DNA of 64,000 nucleotides from PALSA-1353 sp050012375 (GCA_050012375.1 JBEKHH010000012.1:32044-96043), one strand, 5' to 3'. Shown: positions 42,508-50,894, numbered from the stretch's first letter. Numbers and translations: made by a program. Notes: generated by a model from the sequence alone, not told the origin.

Positions 42508-42979
42508 CGCACCCGTTTTGGTGATCGGTTACGGCAACGTGTTGCGCGGCGACGACGGCGCCGGCCCCGCTGCCGCCGAGGCGCTGCGCGATCAACTGCC
42601 GCAGCCCGTCGCCAAAATCCTGGCCGTCCCTCAGCTTCTGCCGGAATTGGTCGAGCCGCTCAGCCGTTCCAAGCTGGCCATTTTCATCGACGCGGATTGG
42701 AAAACCCCGGCGGGCCAGTTGCGCAAGAAGAAGCTGACGCCGAGCCACGATGACGGCGGCGCAATGGGTCATCATCAGTCGCCGGAAAGTCTTCTGAGTA
42801 TGGCCAGCGAAGTCTACGGGCACGCCCCGCCGGCCGTGCTGTTCAAAGTCGGCGGCGCGGATTTCGGGTTCCAGCAAGGCCTGTCCGGTCCGGTGCGCCA
42901 CGCAATGCCGCAGTTGGTCAGAGAGGTGGTCGATGCCGTCATCAACGCCATCGAGAGCCAGGAGCGCCTTCATGCATGA
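42488..42979 (+). CDS. hoxW: Hydrogenase maturation endopeptidase (HoxW/HyaD type)
   Basis: The protease has 163 residues. It starts VLVIGYGNVLRGDDGAGPAA, the nickel-recognising GN...DDG motif, then IFIDADWKTP and a histidine-rich AMGHHQSPESLL segment typical of these proteases. It cleaves the HoxH C-terminal tail after nickel insertion. It overlaps hoxH by 20 bases and hypA by eight. Confidence 0.9.
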   Translation: MRSSEADAPVLVIGYGNVLRGDDGAGPAAAEALRDQLPQPVAKILAVPQLLPELVEPLSRSKLAIFIDADWKTPAGQLRKKKLTPSHDDGGAMGHHQSPESLLSMASEVYGHAPPAVLFKVGGADFGFQQGLSGPVRHAMPQLVREVVDAVINAIESQERLHA

Positions 42980-43346
42980 ACTGTCGATCGCCGAGGCGAT
43001 TTTGGACTTGGCTCGCCGCCACGTGCCTCACGGCGGCACGTTGCGATCCGTGCACATGACCGCCGGCCCGATGCGCAGCATCGATCCGCAGTGCATGCAG
43101 CTGGCCTGGCAGGGCATCGGCCAATGCGACGTGGCTCTGAGGTTGAATGTACTTCCCTGGCGGATGCAATGCGCCGATTGCGGACGCCGGTGGGAGCAGC
43201 CGGAATTGGCCGAACGCTGCGCCTGCGGCTCGCCCCAGGTGCACCCCATTGGCGGCGACGAGTTGCAATTGGTCTCGATCGAAGTGGACGACGCCCAAGA
43301 AGCGAGGAGTTCATCATGTACGTGCAGGTTGTCGAAAACGTCCTGA
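42972..43346 (+). CDS. hypA: Hydrogenase nickel-incorporation protein HypA
   Basis: HypA has 124 residues and starts with the invariant MHELSIAEAI, in which His2 and neighbours bind nickel. The zinc site is CADCGRRW / CACGS. The tail (QEARSSSCTCRLSKTS) overlaps the hypB start region and is probably not part of the conserved fold. It works with HypB to deliver nickel to HoxH. Confidence 0.93.
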   Translation: MHELSIAEAILDLARRHVPHGGTLRSVHMTAGPMRSIDPQCMQLAWQGIGQCDVALRLNVLPWRMQCADCGRRWEQPELAERCACGSPQVHPIGGDELQLVSIEVDDAQEARSSSCTCRLSKTS

Positions 43347-44026
43347 AACTCAATGACGAGATGGCCTCGCTGAATCGCCGCCGTTTGCGCCAGGCCGGTG
43401 TTTTCACGCTCGATCTGCTGGGCGCGCCGGGATGCGGCAAGACCGCCCTGATCGAGGCCACCTTGCAGCGTCTGCCCCTCAGCCTGCGGGTCGGCGTCAT
43501 CGTTGGCGACTTGACCACTCAGCGCGACGCGGACCGCATGGCCCGATTCACCAAACACGTCGTGCAGATCAACACGGGCAAGGGCTGCCACCTCGAAGCC
43601 CATCACGTCATGCAAGCCATGTCGCGCATGGATATCGAACATTTGGATCTGCTCTTCATCGAAAACGTGGGAAATCTGATTTGCCCGGTCGGTTTTGACT
43701 TGGGTCAGGACATGAAGGTCGGCATGTTCTGCACCACCGGCGGCGACGACAAAGCGGCCAAGCATCCGTATATCGTCTGCGAATCATCGCTGCTGCTGCT
43801 TAACAAGACCGATCTCCTGCCCCACGTCCCGTTCAATCTGGCTCAGTTTCATGCGGATATCCACCGACTCAATCCCGACGTCGAACTGATCGAACTGTCG
43901 GCCATCACCAGCGACGGGCTGGATGCCTGGATCGGTTGGCTTCACGAGCAGCGTCTGAAAATGAACTCTTTTCAGCCATCCCCCAAATCAACCCGAAAAC
44001 CCTTTTCAAGGAGCTTGCAAATATGA
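43316..44026 (+). CDS. hypB: Hydrogenase nickel-incorporation GTPase HypB
   Basis: HypB has 236 residues: P-loop LLGAPGCGKTALIEA, metal site NTGKGCHLEAHHV with the extra Cys in NLICPVGFDLGQ, GGDDKAAKHPYI and the NKTD base motif. It has no His-rich or CxxCGC N-terminal extension. The ATG at 43316 follows GAGGAG. This is the canonical copy. Two divergent paralogues at 10859-12321 lack the metal residues kept here. Confidence 0.95.
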   Translation: MYVQVVENVLKLNDEMASLNRRRLRQAGVFTLDLLGAPGCGKTALIEATLQRLPLSLRVGVIVGDLTTQRDADRMARFTKHVVQINTGKGCHLEAHHVMQAMSRMDIEHLDLLFIENVGNLICPVGFDLGQDMKVGMFCTTGGDDKAAKHPYIVCESSLLLLNKTDLLPHVPFNLAQFHADIHRLNPDVELIELSAITSDGLDAWIGWLHEQRLKMNSFQPSPKSTRKPFSRSLQI

Positions 44027-44622
44027 AATCCAACTCATCCAAGCTCGCAATCGCGGGCGCGGCAATTCTTTTGGCAACCCGGATCGCGGAGGCTCATCCA
44101 GGCCACGCCGGCCATGGCGGCCTCACCGCCGGATTTGCCCATCCGTTTTCCGGCATCGACCATATCCTGGCGATGATCGCCGTCGGCTTGCTGGCGGCGC
44201 AGATCGGCGGGCGGGCGATGTGGATGCTTCCCCTCACTTTCGTCACCTTGATGACCGGCGGCGGTCTTCTGAACCTCGCGGGCGTGCGCGTTCCCTGGGT
44301 CGAGCAGGGCATCATGGCTTCGGTCCTGGTGCTCGGACTGATGATCGCAATCGCCGCAAGAATGCCGATCGTGATGCCCCTGTTTCTCATTGGTCTTTTC
44401 GCCGTCTTTCACGGCTATGCCCATGTCGCCGAAATGCGCACCGGCGCCTCCCCGGCCGGCTATGCGCTGGGCTTTATCGCAGCGACAACGGCATTGCACG
44501 GAATCGGAATCGCTTTGGACCTGGCCGCGCGCCAGCTTGGCTCAAGGCAACTCGTGCGCTACGCCGGCGCCGCAATCGCCGTGTGTGGTCTGCTTTTGTT
44601 CATGGGCCTGATAACGGCGTGA
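44023..44622 (+). CDS. hupE: HupE/UreJ-family nickel or cobalt transporter
   Basis: The protein has 199 residues: signal peptide, then HPGHAGHGGLTAGFAHPFSG and the family motif HPFSGIDHILAMIAVGLLA, followed by about six helices. HGYAHVAEMRTGASPAGYAL carries the second His motif. HupE proteins bring nickel in for hydrogenase. The ATG at 44023 has AAGGAG upstream and overlaps the hypB stop. It ends the 13-gene operon. Confidence 0.93.
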   Translation: MKSNSSKLAIAGAAILLATRIAEAHPGHAGHGGLTAGFAHPFSGIDHILAMIAVGLLAAQIGGRAMWMLPLTFVTLMTGGGLLNLAGVRVPWVEQGIMASVLVLGLMIAIAARMPIVMPLFLIGLFAVFHGYAHVAEMRTGASPAGYALGFIAATTALHGIGIALDLAARQLGSRQLVRYAGAAIAVCGLLLFMGLITA

Positions 44623-44695
44623 TGCTCGGGTGTGGAAAGAGCATGATGCGGTTTAAGATGAAAACTGCCTGCCGCTTGCGAACAGGAGACGGAAT

Positions 44696-45205
44696 ATGTC
44701 GAACATCACAATGCCAAATGGCGGAACGCCTTCCCAATCAACCTCGTCGGTGAAGCTGGCGCTACGATGGGCCTGGCTATGCTGGGCGGTCCTGCTGGTT
44801 ATCCCGTTCCTGCTTCTCCAATGGGTCATTTGGCGCCTGCACACTGGGGAAGTCGGCCGCTCACACGCCGACGCCGCAAAATGGTTTGTGGCCGCGATGG
44901 CCTATCTTCTCCTTATTTTGCCCGGCTCATTTTTTTGGCGCGGGCGCCTCTTCAGGAACTATTGGCTCGGTCGCCCCGTTGCACCGCATAAATATGTTGT
45001 GGCGACAGTCTCTATCGGGCTGGCGTTGGCCTTGGGAGGAGTTTTTAGCCTGATCGGGTGTCTTGAAACCCGTTCGTTCATGCCGAATTTGATTCCCGCG
45101 CTGCTATCGCTCCTGCTGTTTGGGCTCCATTGGCCCACGGGGCGGGCGATGGTGCGGCCGGTAGGCCACCTGGAAGACCCGCAAATATATGAGGAGCCTC
45201 GGTGA
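44696..45205 (+). CDS. Four-helix hypothetical membrane protein
   Basis: I do not recognise the family of this 169-residue protein. Hydrophobic segments lie at about 25-45, 65-85, 103-123 and 128-145, with short loops and a hydrophilic tail. AGGAGAC precedes the ATG at 44696, so it is likely expressed. It starts 73 bases after hupE and may be a read-through member of that operon or separate. Nothing indicates its role. Confidence 0.6.
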   Translation: MSNITMPNGGTPSQSTSSVKLALRWAWLCWAVLLVIPFLLLQWVIWRLHTGEVGRSHADAAKWFVAAMAYLLLILPGSFFWRGRLFRNYWLGRPVAPHKYVVATVSIGLALALGGVFSLIGCLETRSFMPNLIPALLSLLLFGLHWPTGRAMVRPVGHLEDPQIYEEPR

Positions 45206-45221
45206 CATCAACGCCGCGCCG

Positions 45222-46661
45222 TCACGACGGTAATGCTGACGCACTACTCAAGAGTTTCTCAACCCCGCAATCGGCCGCAACAGGATCCAAGGCGCTCCAT
45301 GCTTCGCCGCGCGACAGGTCAAGATCTTTCAGCTTTTTCCGGTCGGCGCTGTAATTGCGCCGGTAGGACAGGCTGGCGACGAGCATTGTGAGCGGGCTTC
45401 GCCAACGCCGCAGGTTGCCCAACACCCTTCGCAGGATCCGCCACGGTGAATAGAACCTTCGCCACGATTCATCCATCTCCGCCAGCATCTGGCTCCAGGA
45501 GAAATTCTGAAATCGCGCCACAGGGAAGCTCAGCGTGTAATAGCGCCAATCCCGCGGGAACAAATTGGCCGTGATGCGACCCTGGTGGTGCATCTTCTCC
45601 CATAGCCGAGTCCCGGGCAGAGGGGTGAGGAATATGGGATTCAGCAGATCGATGGCATACCGGCCGGCGGCCTTGGCGATGCGCTTGCCCACGCCGGGCG
45701 TGTCGCTATCCAATCCCATGATGAACGATCCGACCACCAATATGCCGTGCCGGTGGATGCGGGCCACGCTGGCGCGGAGATCACCCCCCTTGAGGATATT
45801 GTATTGCTTACCGAGTTCGGCCAGCCCCTCGTCGGAGAGTGATTCGAAGCCGATGAAGGCGCCGACGCAGCCGGAGCGCGCAGCCAATTCCAGGAGTTCC
45901 TCGTCATCGCCGAAGTTGATCGTGGTTTGACAGATCCACTTCTTACCCAGCTTTGCGGCGATCATCGCGCGGAAAAGGTCCTTGGCTCGGGCGAGGTGTT
46001 CCCGACGCGTGCCGATGAGGTTGTCATCCACGATCAGGACCAGACGCTCTCGGATCAGACCAAACTCGCGCACCACCGCCTCGACAGGGCGATGACGGTA
46101 TCCCTGCCCATTGAAAGCCGACACGCTGCAAAAATGGCAATTCAACGGGCAACCGCGCGTCGTCTGGATCGAACCAAAGGCGTAGCCCTGGCTCAGGAGA
46201 TCGTGCCGAGCCGGCGGCACGGACTCCAAATCGACCAATCTCCCTTCATAGAGCTGGCGCAGCGCGCCTCGCTGGGCGTCGGCGAGCACGGTGGGCCAGA
46301 TCGCTTCGGCCTCGCCTTTGACCACGGCATCCACTACCGCCAACGCCTCTGCGGTACACATCGAGGCATGAATGCCTCCCATGACCACGGGCACGCCGAA
46401 CCTGCGGAAGACTGCCGCGATTTCATACGCACGCGGCGCCTGTGAAGTGAAAGCCGTGATGCCGACGAGGTCCGGCCGGGGCATGCGCGAGTAATCAGGC
46501 ACCCCCAGGTTCTCATCAATGATGGTTACTTCCCATTCCGCGGGCGTCAGGGCCGCGATGGTCATCAATCCGAGCGGCTTCCATACCCGGTACCTCCGCC
46601 AGCGGCTCGGTTGAGACATACTGACCAGCGGATTGCAGGGGTTAATGAGACATAAACGCAT
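45222..46661 (-). CDS. B12-binding radical SAM protein
   Basis: The protein has 479 residues. An N-terminal cobalamin-type domain (MRLCLINPCNPL, then DLVGITAFTSQAPRAYEIA and VVMGGIHASMCTAEAL) precedes a radical SAM core with TTRGCPLNCHFCSVSAFNG, the CxxxCxxC cluster motif. A C-terminal extension has a MDESWRRFYSPWRILRR segment as in BchE/HpnP-like methyltransferases or cyclases. The start ATG at 46659-46661 follows GGAAGGA. The DxHxxG cobalamin motif is not present, so tight cobalamin binding is uncertain. The substrate is unknown. It converges on the membrane protein to its left. Confidence 0.85.
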   Translation of the reverse strand: MRLCLINPCNPLVSMSQPSRWRRYRVWKPLGLMTIAALTPAEWEVTIIDENLGVPDYSRMPRPDLVGITAFTSQAPRAYEIAAVFRRFGVPVVMGGIHASMCTAEALAVVDAVVKGEAEAIWPTVLADAQRGALRQLYEGRLVDLESVPPARHDLLSQGYAFGSIQTTRGCPLNCHFCSVSAFNGQGYRHRPVEAVVREFGLIRERLVLIVDDNLIGTRREHLARAKDLFRAMIAAKLGKKWICQTTINFGDDEELLELAARSGCVGAFIGFESLSDEGLAELGKQYNILKGGDLRASVARIHRHGILVVGSFIMGLDSDTPGVGKRIAKAAGRYAIDLLNPIFLTPLPGTRLWEKMHHQGRITANLFPRDWRYYTLSFPVARFQNFSWSQMLAEMDESWRRFYSPWRILRRVLGNLRRWRSPLTMLVASLSYRRNYSADRKKLKDLDLSRGEAWSALDPVAADCGVEKLLSSASALPS

Positions 46662-46923
46662 GCCGGCAATCCTTCCCAGGCGACCGACTTCCGCCGCCAA
46701 CCATGCCAAGCCGCCAGCACCGCGTGCGGCGTGGGGCTTGCCGTCAATTTGTATTTTACGACTTAGAGCTTCTAAAGATAGCTGAGAACGCGTCGCCTGC
46801 CTACACTGAGCCTGCCGAAATGCGACGCGCGCGTGCGAAATGATAGCCGAAATCGATCGGAAACAGTATCATAACCTCCGGTTATTTATCGCAGCCTGCG
46901 TCGATCCACGATCACGGCCGTCC
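46662..46923. other. Intergenic region between the radical SAM gene and ybaK
   Basis: About 260 bases with no supported gene. It holds the promoter of the radical SAM gene and the end of the ybaK-like gene, both on the minus strand. I see no hairpin with a T-run and no palindrome of the TAGG family. Confidence 0.45.
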
Positions 46924-47544
46924 TTAGTCCGCCCCTGAATGATGCGTAATCGGAGAGCCACATTCCGCCTGCACGGCTGACTCAGTTGCCGGCAACACAT
47001 CCTCGCACCGAGTGCGTGAACCCGCTCGAGGGGTTCGGCTCGCAGGTCGAGGCGATTTTGCGATAAACGGAACGCTGCCCGCTTCCGCCGCGACGTCGAC
47101 AATGCGCGGCTTCACCAACCTGCTGTAGTCCGAATATTGAATTACAATGATGTCCCGGTGAGTCCCGGCGTTAAAGGCAAACTGTTCCCCATTGGTCATT
47201 TGTCGGTCCAAAAACGTCTCCAGCCCGAAGAGATTGCCAAACGGCGGCACGGTTCCGACTTGGCAGTCGCTGAATCGGTCGCGGAAATCGGCTTCTTCCG
47301 CGAGCCGTGCATCGAGGGTCCCGGTCTCGCGCCGCAACTTTGCCAAATCCACAACCTTGGTCGCAGGCACCACCACGATCGCCAACTTGCCATCCAGCCA
47401 CACGACCACCACTTTGGCCATGCACCGGCCGGGGACGTGGGATGATTCAGCAACTTCCTGAGCCGTGTACGCACAGGTGTGATTGATCGAACTATACGGG
47501 ATTTTGTTACCGATGAGGAATTCGCGAATCCTACGGGTTGCCAT
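46924..47544 (-). CDS. YbaK/EbsC-family aminoacyl-tRNA deacylase-like protein
   Basis: The protein has 206 residues. The YbaK domain spans about 1-140, with YTAQEVAESSHVPGRCMAKV, KLAIVVVPATKVVDLAKL and VGTVPPFGNLFGLETFLDRQ, the substrate-pocket motif. These proteins hydrolyse mischarged tRNA in trans. The last 60 residues (RPASRTPRAGSRTRCEDVLP) lie outside the family and look non-conserved, so the 3' end may have suffered a frameshift. The ATG at 47544 follows AAGGAG. It is divergent from the peroxiredoxin gene with a palindrome between. Confidence 0.8.
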   Translation of the reverse strand: MATRRIREFLIGNKIPYSSINHTCAYTAQEVAESSHVPGRCMAKVVVVWLDGKLAIVVVPATKVVDLAKLRRETGTLDARLAEEADFRDRFSDCQVGTVPPFGNLFGLETFLDRQMTNGEQFAFNAGTHRDIIVIQYSDYSRLVKPRIVDVAAEAGSVPFIAKSPRPASRTPRAGSRTRCEDVLPATESAVQAECGSPITHHSGAD

Positions 47545-47622
47545 AAGAACTCCTTGCTACCCTATATATATTATTGGCCAGCGGGCCATATGGCTCTATC
47601 GGAAAGTTCACTGGTTTGTCCT

Positions 47623-47638
47623 TAGGTGCTACTTCCTA
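47623..47638. promoter_or_regulatory. TAGG-N8-CCTA operator between ybaK and the peroxiredoxin gene
   Basis: The site reads TAGGTGCTACTTCCTA with both arms perfect. It is 79 bases from the ybaK-like start and 95 from the peroxiredoxin start. The core differs from GAATTC, so recognition would rest mainly on the arms. Confidence 0.45.
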
Positions 47639-47732
47639 TGCCGTAGGCCGCGGCCGGCATCGCGGCAACGCCCGGAAGTCCTATACTTGTTCGCGTTGAA
47701 TCTCGGAAGAATCTGCAACAGAGAGGTAAACC

Positions 47733-48200
47733 ATGTCTCACATTCTGGCTCCCGGAACGCCGGCTCCCGACTTCGCCCTCCATGTCACTCCCGATCAAAA
47801 GCTGTCCCTCAGTGAACTGCGCGGCAAGCCGGTGATTCTTGCCTTCTATCCCGCCGACTGGAGTCCGGTGTGCGGCGACCAGATGGCCCTGTACAACGAA
47901 GTCCTTTCAGAGTTTAAGAAGCACGGAGCGGAACTGCTTGGCATTTCGGTTGATGGGGTCTGGTGTCACGAAGAGTTCGCAAAACACCGCCACCTGCATT
48001 TCCCGCTGCTGGCTGATTTCGAGCCCAAGGGGGAGGTCGCCAGGAAATACGGCGCGTACCGGCATGACGACGGGTTTTGCGAACGGGCTCTGTTTGTGAT
48101 CGACGGCAATGGGACGATCCGATGGAGTTACTGTTCGCCGGTTGCCGTCAATCCCGGCGCCGACGGCATTCTCCAGGCGCTGGAGGAACTTCCAAAATAG
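47733..48200 (+). CDS. Peroxiredoxin of the AhpC/TSA family
   Basis: The protein has 155 residues with a thioredoxin fold. The peroxidatic Cys lies in FYPADWSPVCGDQMALYNE, where the usual TxxC is SPVC. VWCHEEFAKHRHLHFPLLAD and ERALFVIDGNGTIRW are conserved strands. Additional Cys residues may act as resolving Cys. It reduces peroxides in the cytoplasm. The ATG at 47733 follows AGAGAGG. The DsbA-like gene begins ten bases after its stop. Confidence 0.88.
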   Translation: MSHILAPGTPAPDFALHVTPDQKLSLSELRGKPVILAFYPADWSPVCGDQMALYNEVLSEFKKHGAELLGISVDGVWCHEEFAKHRHLHFPLLADFEPKGEVARKYGAYRHDDGFCERALFVIDGNGTIRWSYCSPVAVNPGADGILQALEELPK

Positions 48201-48210
48201 TGGAGGATTC

Positions 48211-48735
48211 ATGGCCCTATTGAAAGTGCCCATCACGCCGGATGATCACATCCAGGGTGATGAAGATGCCCCGCTCAAGCTGGTCGAATACGGCGACTAC
48301 GAGTGTCCGCACTGCGGACGTGCCCACCCGATCGTCAAACGTGTGCGGAAGCATTTCGGCCAGCGGCTCATGTTTGTGTTTCGGAACTTCCCGTTAAAGG
48401 AAATGCACCCCAACGCCGAAACCGCGGCGGAGTCTGCCGAATTCGCCGCGGCGCTGGGGCGCTTCTGGGAAATGCACGATGCCATCTACGAAAACCAGGC
48501 TGCTTTAGGGCTGCCTCTTCTGCTCGAACTGGCAGAAACGCTGCGCCTATCCGTGCCGGACCTCAGTAACGCACTGAAGGGCGGCCAATATGCTTCGAGA
48601 GTCCGGGCCGACTTCCTCGGCGGCGTGCGCAGCGGGGTCAATGGCACTCCGACGTTTTTCATAAATGGACGCCGGCACGATGGACCGTTCGAGTTTGAGG
48701 ACCTCGTCGCGGCCATAGCGGCTGGCGACAAATGA
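48211..48735 (+). CDS. DsbA-family thiol oxidoreductase without signal peptide
   Basis: The protein has 174 residues. CPHCGRAHPIVKRVRKHFG is the CxxC active site in a DsbA fold, RLMFVFRNFPLKEMHPNA is a typical helix start, and NGTPTFFINGRRHDGPFE holds the cis-proline. There is no signal peptide, so it should act in the cytoplasm, possibly recycling the adjacent peroxiredoxin. The ATG at 48211 follows GGAGG. Confidence 0.85.
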   Translation: MALLKVPITPDDHIQGDEDAPLKLVEYGDYECPHCGRAHPIVKRVRKHFGQRLMFVFRNFPLKEMHPNAETAAESAEFAAALGRFWEMHDAIYENQAALGLPLLLELAETLRLSVPDLSNALKGGQYASRVRADFLGGVRSGVNGTPTFFINGRRHDGPFEFEDLVAAIAAGDK

Positions 48736-48770
48736 GCCGCTGACGAGTCCCTGATTGAAAAGGAATCCCG

Positions 48771-49733
48771 ATGCGCGCCGTCGTCATTCGCCAGTTTGGT
48801 GACCCCAGCCAACTGAACGTCGAACAGGTCCCGACACCCGAACCGCGCGGCGACGAAGTGCTCGTCGCGGTCAAGGCGGCGTCCATCAATCCGAGCGACG
48901 TGAAGAATGTCGCCGGCGCCATGCATGGCACGACGCTCCCCCGAATCCCCGGCCGCGATTTTGCCGGGATCGTCGCCCGTGGGCCCGGCGATCTCGTCGG
49001 CCGCGAAATCTGGGGCACCGGCGGTGACATCGGCTTTTCGCGCGATGGCTCGCATGCACAGTACATGCTCCTGCCAAGGGCGGCCGTAATCCCCAAGCCC
49101 GAATCCCTATCGATGGAGGCCGCCGGTTCCGCCGGACTGACCTTCGTCACCGCGTGGTCGGCCATGGTGACGGCCGCCGGAGTGTCTTCCGGCGAAACAG
49201 CCGTCATCATCGGCGCCGCCGGCGGGGTGGGTTCCGCGGCGGTTCAAATCGCCATATCCCGCGGGGCGCGCGTCATCGGTGTTGTGCGCTCGGACAATGA
49301 TCTCTCATCGGCCCGCCAAAGCGGCGCCGCCGAAGTGATTAACGCTCGCTCGGCAAACATCGTGGATGCCGTCATGTCAATCACGAACCGTCGCGGAGCC
49401 GGCGTGGTCTTCGACACCAGCGGCATGATGTTCGCCGAGGCCGTTGAGATCGCGGCAATGGATGGGCGAATCCCGATCATCGCCGCCCCACCCGACGGAA
49501 AATCGAACTTCAACCTCCGCAGCCTGTATCGCAAAACGCAGCGCATTCTTGGCGTCGATACCCGCCGTCTGGATGGCGTCGCCTCCGCAAAACTGCTTGC
49601 ACAGATGTCGGGCGACTTCGCCTCCGGACGCTTCACAGCGAAACCGTGCCAGTCCTATCCTCTTACCGCAGCGGTCGCAGCGTATGAGCAAGCCGCCCGT
49701 GGCGGACGAATCATTCTGCGGCCGGATCTTTAG
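48771..49733 (+). CDS. Zinc-less alcohol dehydrogenase / quinone oxidoreductase (MDR family)
   Basis: The protein has 320 residues. A GroES-like N-terminal domain (AASINPSDVKNVAGAMHGTT, IPGRDFAGIVA) is followed by a nucleotide-binding fold with AVIIGAAGGVGSAAVQIAIS. The catalytic zinc residues of alcohol dehydrogenases are absent, as in NADPH:quinone reductases. It follows the DsbA-like gene by 35 bases, so these three may form a stress operon. Confidence 0.85.
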   Translation: MRAVVIRQFGDPSQLNVEQVPTPEPRGDEVLVAVKAASINPSDVKNVAGAMHGTTLPRIPGRDFAGIVARGPGDLVGREIWGTGGDIGFSRDGSHAQYMLLPRAAVIPKPESLSMEAAGSAGLTFVTAWSAMVTAAGVSSGETAVIIGAAGGVGSAAVQIAISRGARVIGVVRSDNDLSSARQSGAAEVINARSANIVDAVMSITNRRGAGVVFDTSGMMFAEAVEIAAMDGRIPIIAAPPDGKSNFNLRSLYRKTQRILGVDTRRLDGVASAKLLAQMSGDFASGRFTAKPCQSYPLTAAVAAYEQAARGGRIILRPDL

Positions 49734-49759
49734 CCGGCCTATGGTAAGGACGAAGCAGA

Positions 49760-50235
49760 TCAGGCCACAACAAACGACTCCCGCGCCTTGGCCAGCAACT
49801 CCTCTTCGGTGAGATGGTGTTCGTCCACGACGATCGAGCCGATAACTCGCTTCGCTATATCCGGGTGATGGCGCTTCAACTCGGCGAGCAATTGCTCCAT
49901 TGCTATGCTGGCGCCGCTGCCGGCGCCGAACATCAGAATCTGTTGGGCGCCGTGCAGCGCCTTGACCAGATGCTGTTCCGCCGCAGTCAAAAAACGCAGC
50001 AAAGTCGGACGACCACCAGCTCATCGATCAGGTGAGCGTAAACGTATTTGGGGCCCCGGCTCATGTATTCCTGTTCGAAGCGGCCCATGCCCTCCGAAAT
50101 AGCATTCTCGATTTCGCCCTGCGTTTTCAAGGATCGACTGACGCCGAGATCGTCCGCGATCTCCACACGTATCAACCCCGACTGGTCACAGGTCCGCAAA
50201 ATCCGTTCACGCAAATCCAAGGAGTAGGCTTCCAT
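49760..50235 (-). pseudogene. Mosaic pseudogene: IS630-type transposase start, DUF2294-like middle, baeRF-like end
   Basis: From 50235 the minus strand reads MEAYSLDLRERILRTCDQSG, an IS630-type transposase helix-turn-helix. It then switches to LKTQGEIENAISEGMGRFEQ and YVYAHLIDELVVVRL, which aligns with the DUF2294-like protein at 50358-50894. The frame stops at about 49987. One frame over, LTAAEQHLVKAL continues the same alignment. The sequence then changes to IAKRVIGSIVVDEHHLTEEE, like the end of bacterial/archaeal release-factor-like (baeRF) proteins, ending at 49760. Three sources plus a frameshift indicate a recombination scar. Confidence 0.6.
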
Positions 50236-50282
50236 GCCACACCTCCGTCCCCATCATACCGCGCGATTCGTGTGTACACTGA

Positions 50283-50298
50283 TAGGCAATCCGCCCTA
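50283..50298. promoter_or_regulatory. TAGG-N8-CCTA operator ahead of the mosaic pseudogene
   Basis: The site reads TAGGCAATCCGCCCTA, with perfect arms and an unrelated core. It lies 48 bases upstream of the pseudogene start on the minus strand and could be a leftover of the intact gene's control. As an isolated match to eight fixed bases it is weaker evidence than the sites with a GAATTC-like core. Confidence 0.35.
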
Positions 50299-50357
50299 CT
50301 CGTGCCGCTTCACACTCTCAATTCTCGCAGTTCGTGGCCCATGCTCGGCGCGAGGGG

Positions 50358-50894
50358 TCACGCCTGCAACTCGTTGGGGCGCATGACATCCGAGGCGATG
50401 ATGTCATGGGTTCCCCGATGGCCTCCGTTGTCATGTTGTGTTTCCGGCGTTGAAGTGTCGCGCGTTCCGTAATGGCCAAAACGCCTGTGCAACTGACTGT
50501 CCGATTCAGAAGCCTGTCTCTTCTTCGTTTCGCGGAACAGGGGTGACTCGGACAGCGTGAACAGCACGACCTCTTCGCCGGTCTCCGTACTGATATCGTG
50601 GTGCAGACTCACCACTTCCACGCCCGTGATCTCGTGGATCATCTCTTGCATCAGAGGCCCGGCGGTTTCGACGAGATGGGCACGCACTTGCTTGACCAAG
50701 TCTCTGCCCTTATCCGTTGATTGCGACTTGACCAACCGCTGTTCCGCCGCTGTCAAGACCCCTTTGAGACGAATAACAAGCAGATCGTTGATCAAATGCC
50801 CGTGAACGTCCCTTGGCCCCCGGCCCATGTGTTCCACCTGAAAGCGGCTCATGCCCTCACAAACGGCGGCTTCGATTTCGCCCTGCGTCTTCAT
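50358..50894 (-). CDS. DUF2294-like protein
   Basis: The protein has 178 residues. The first 120 match the DUF2294 type: KTQGEIEAAVCEGMSRFQVE, GRGPRDVHGHLINDLLVIRL, KGVLTAAEQRLVKSQ and a C-terminal EITGVEVVSLHHDISTETGE strand pair. The last 50 residues are polar and look unconserved. The function is unknown. It is divergent from a second DUF2294-like gene, and a degraded third copy lies downstream. Confidence 0.65.
   Translation of the reverse strand: MKTQGEIEAAVCEGMSRFQVEHMGRGPRDVHGHLINDLLVIRLKGVLTAAEQRLVKSQSTDKGRDLVKQVRAHLVETAGPLMQEMIHEITGVEVVSLHHDISTETGEEVVLFTLSESPLFRETKKRQASESDSQLHRRFGHYGTRDTSTPETQHDNGGHRGTHDIIASDVMRPNELQA

Noticed and set aside
44633..44656. ATGCTC...GAGCAT repeat after hupE as a terminator
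   Set aside because: The loop is 12 bases, the stem six, and no T-run follows.
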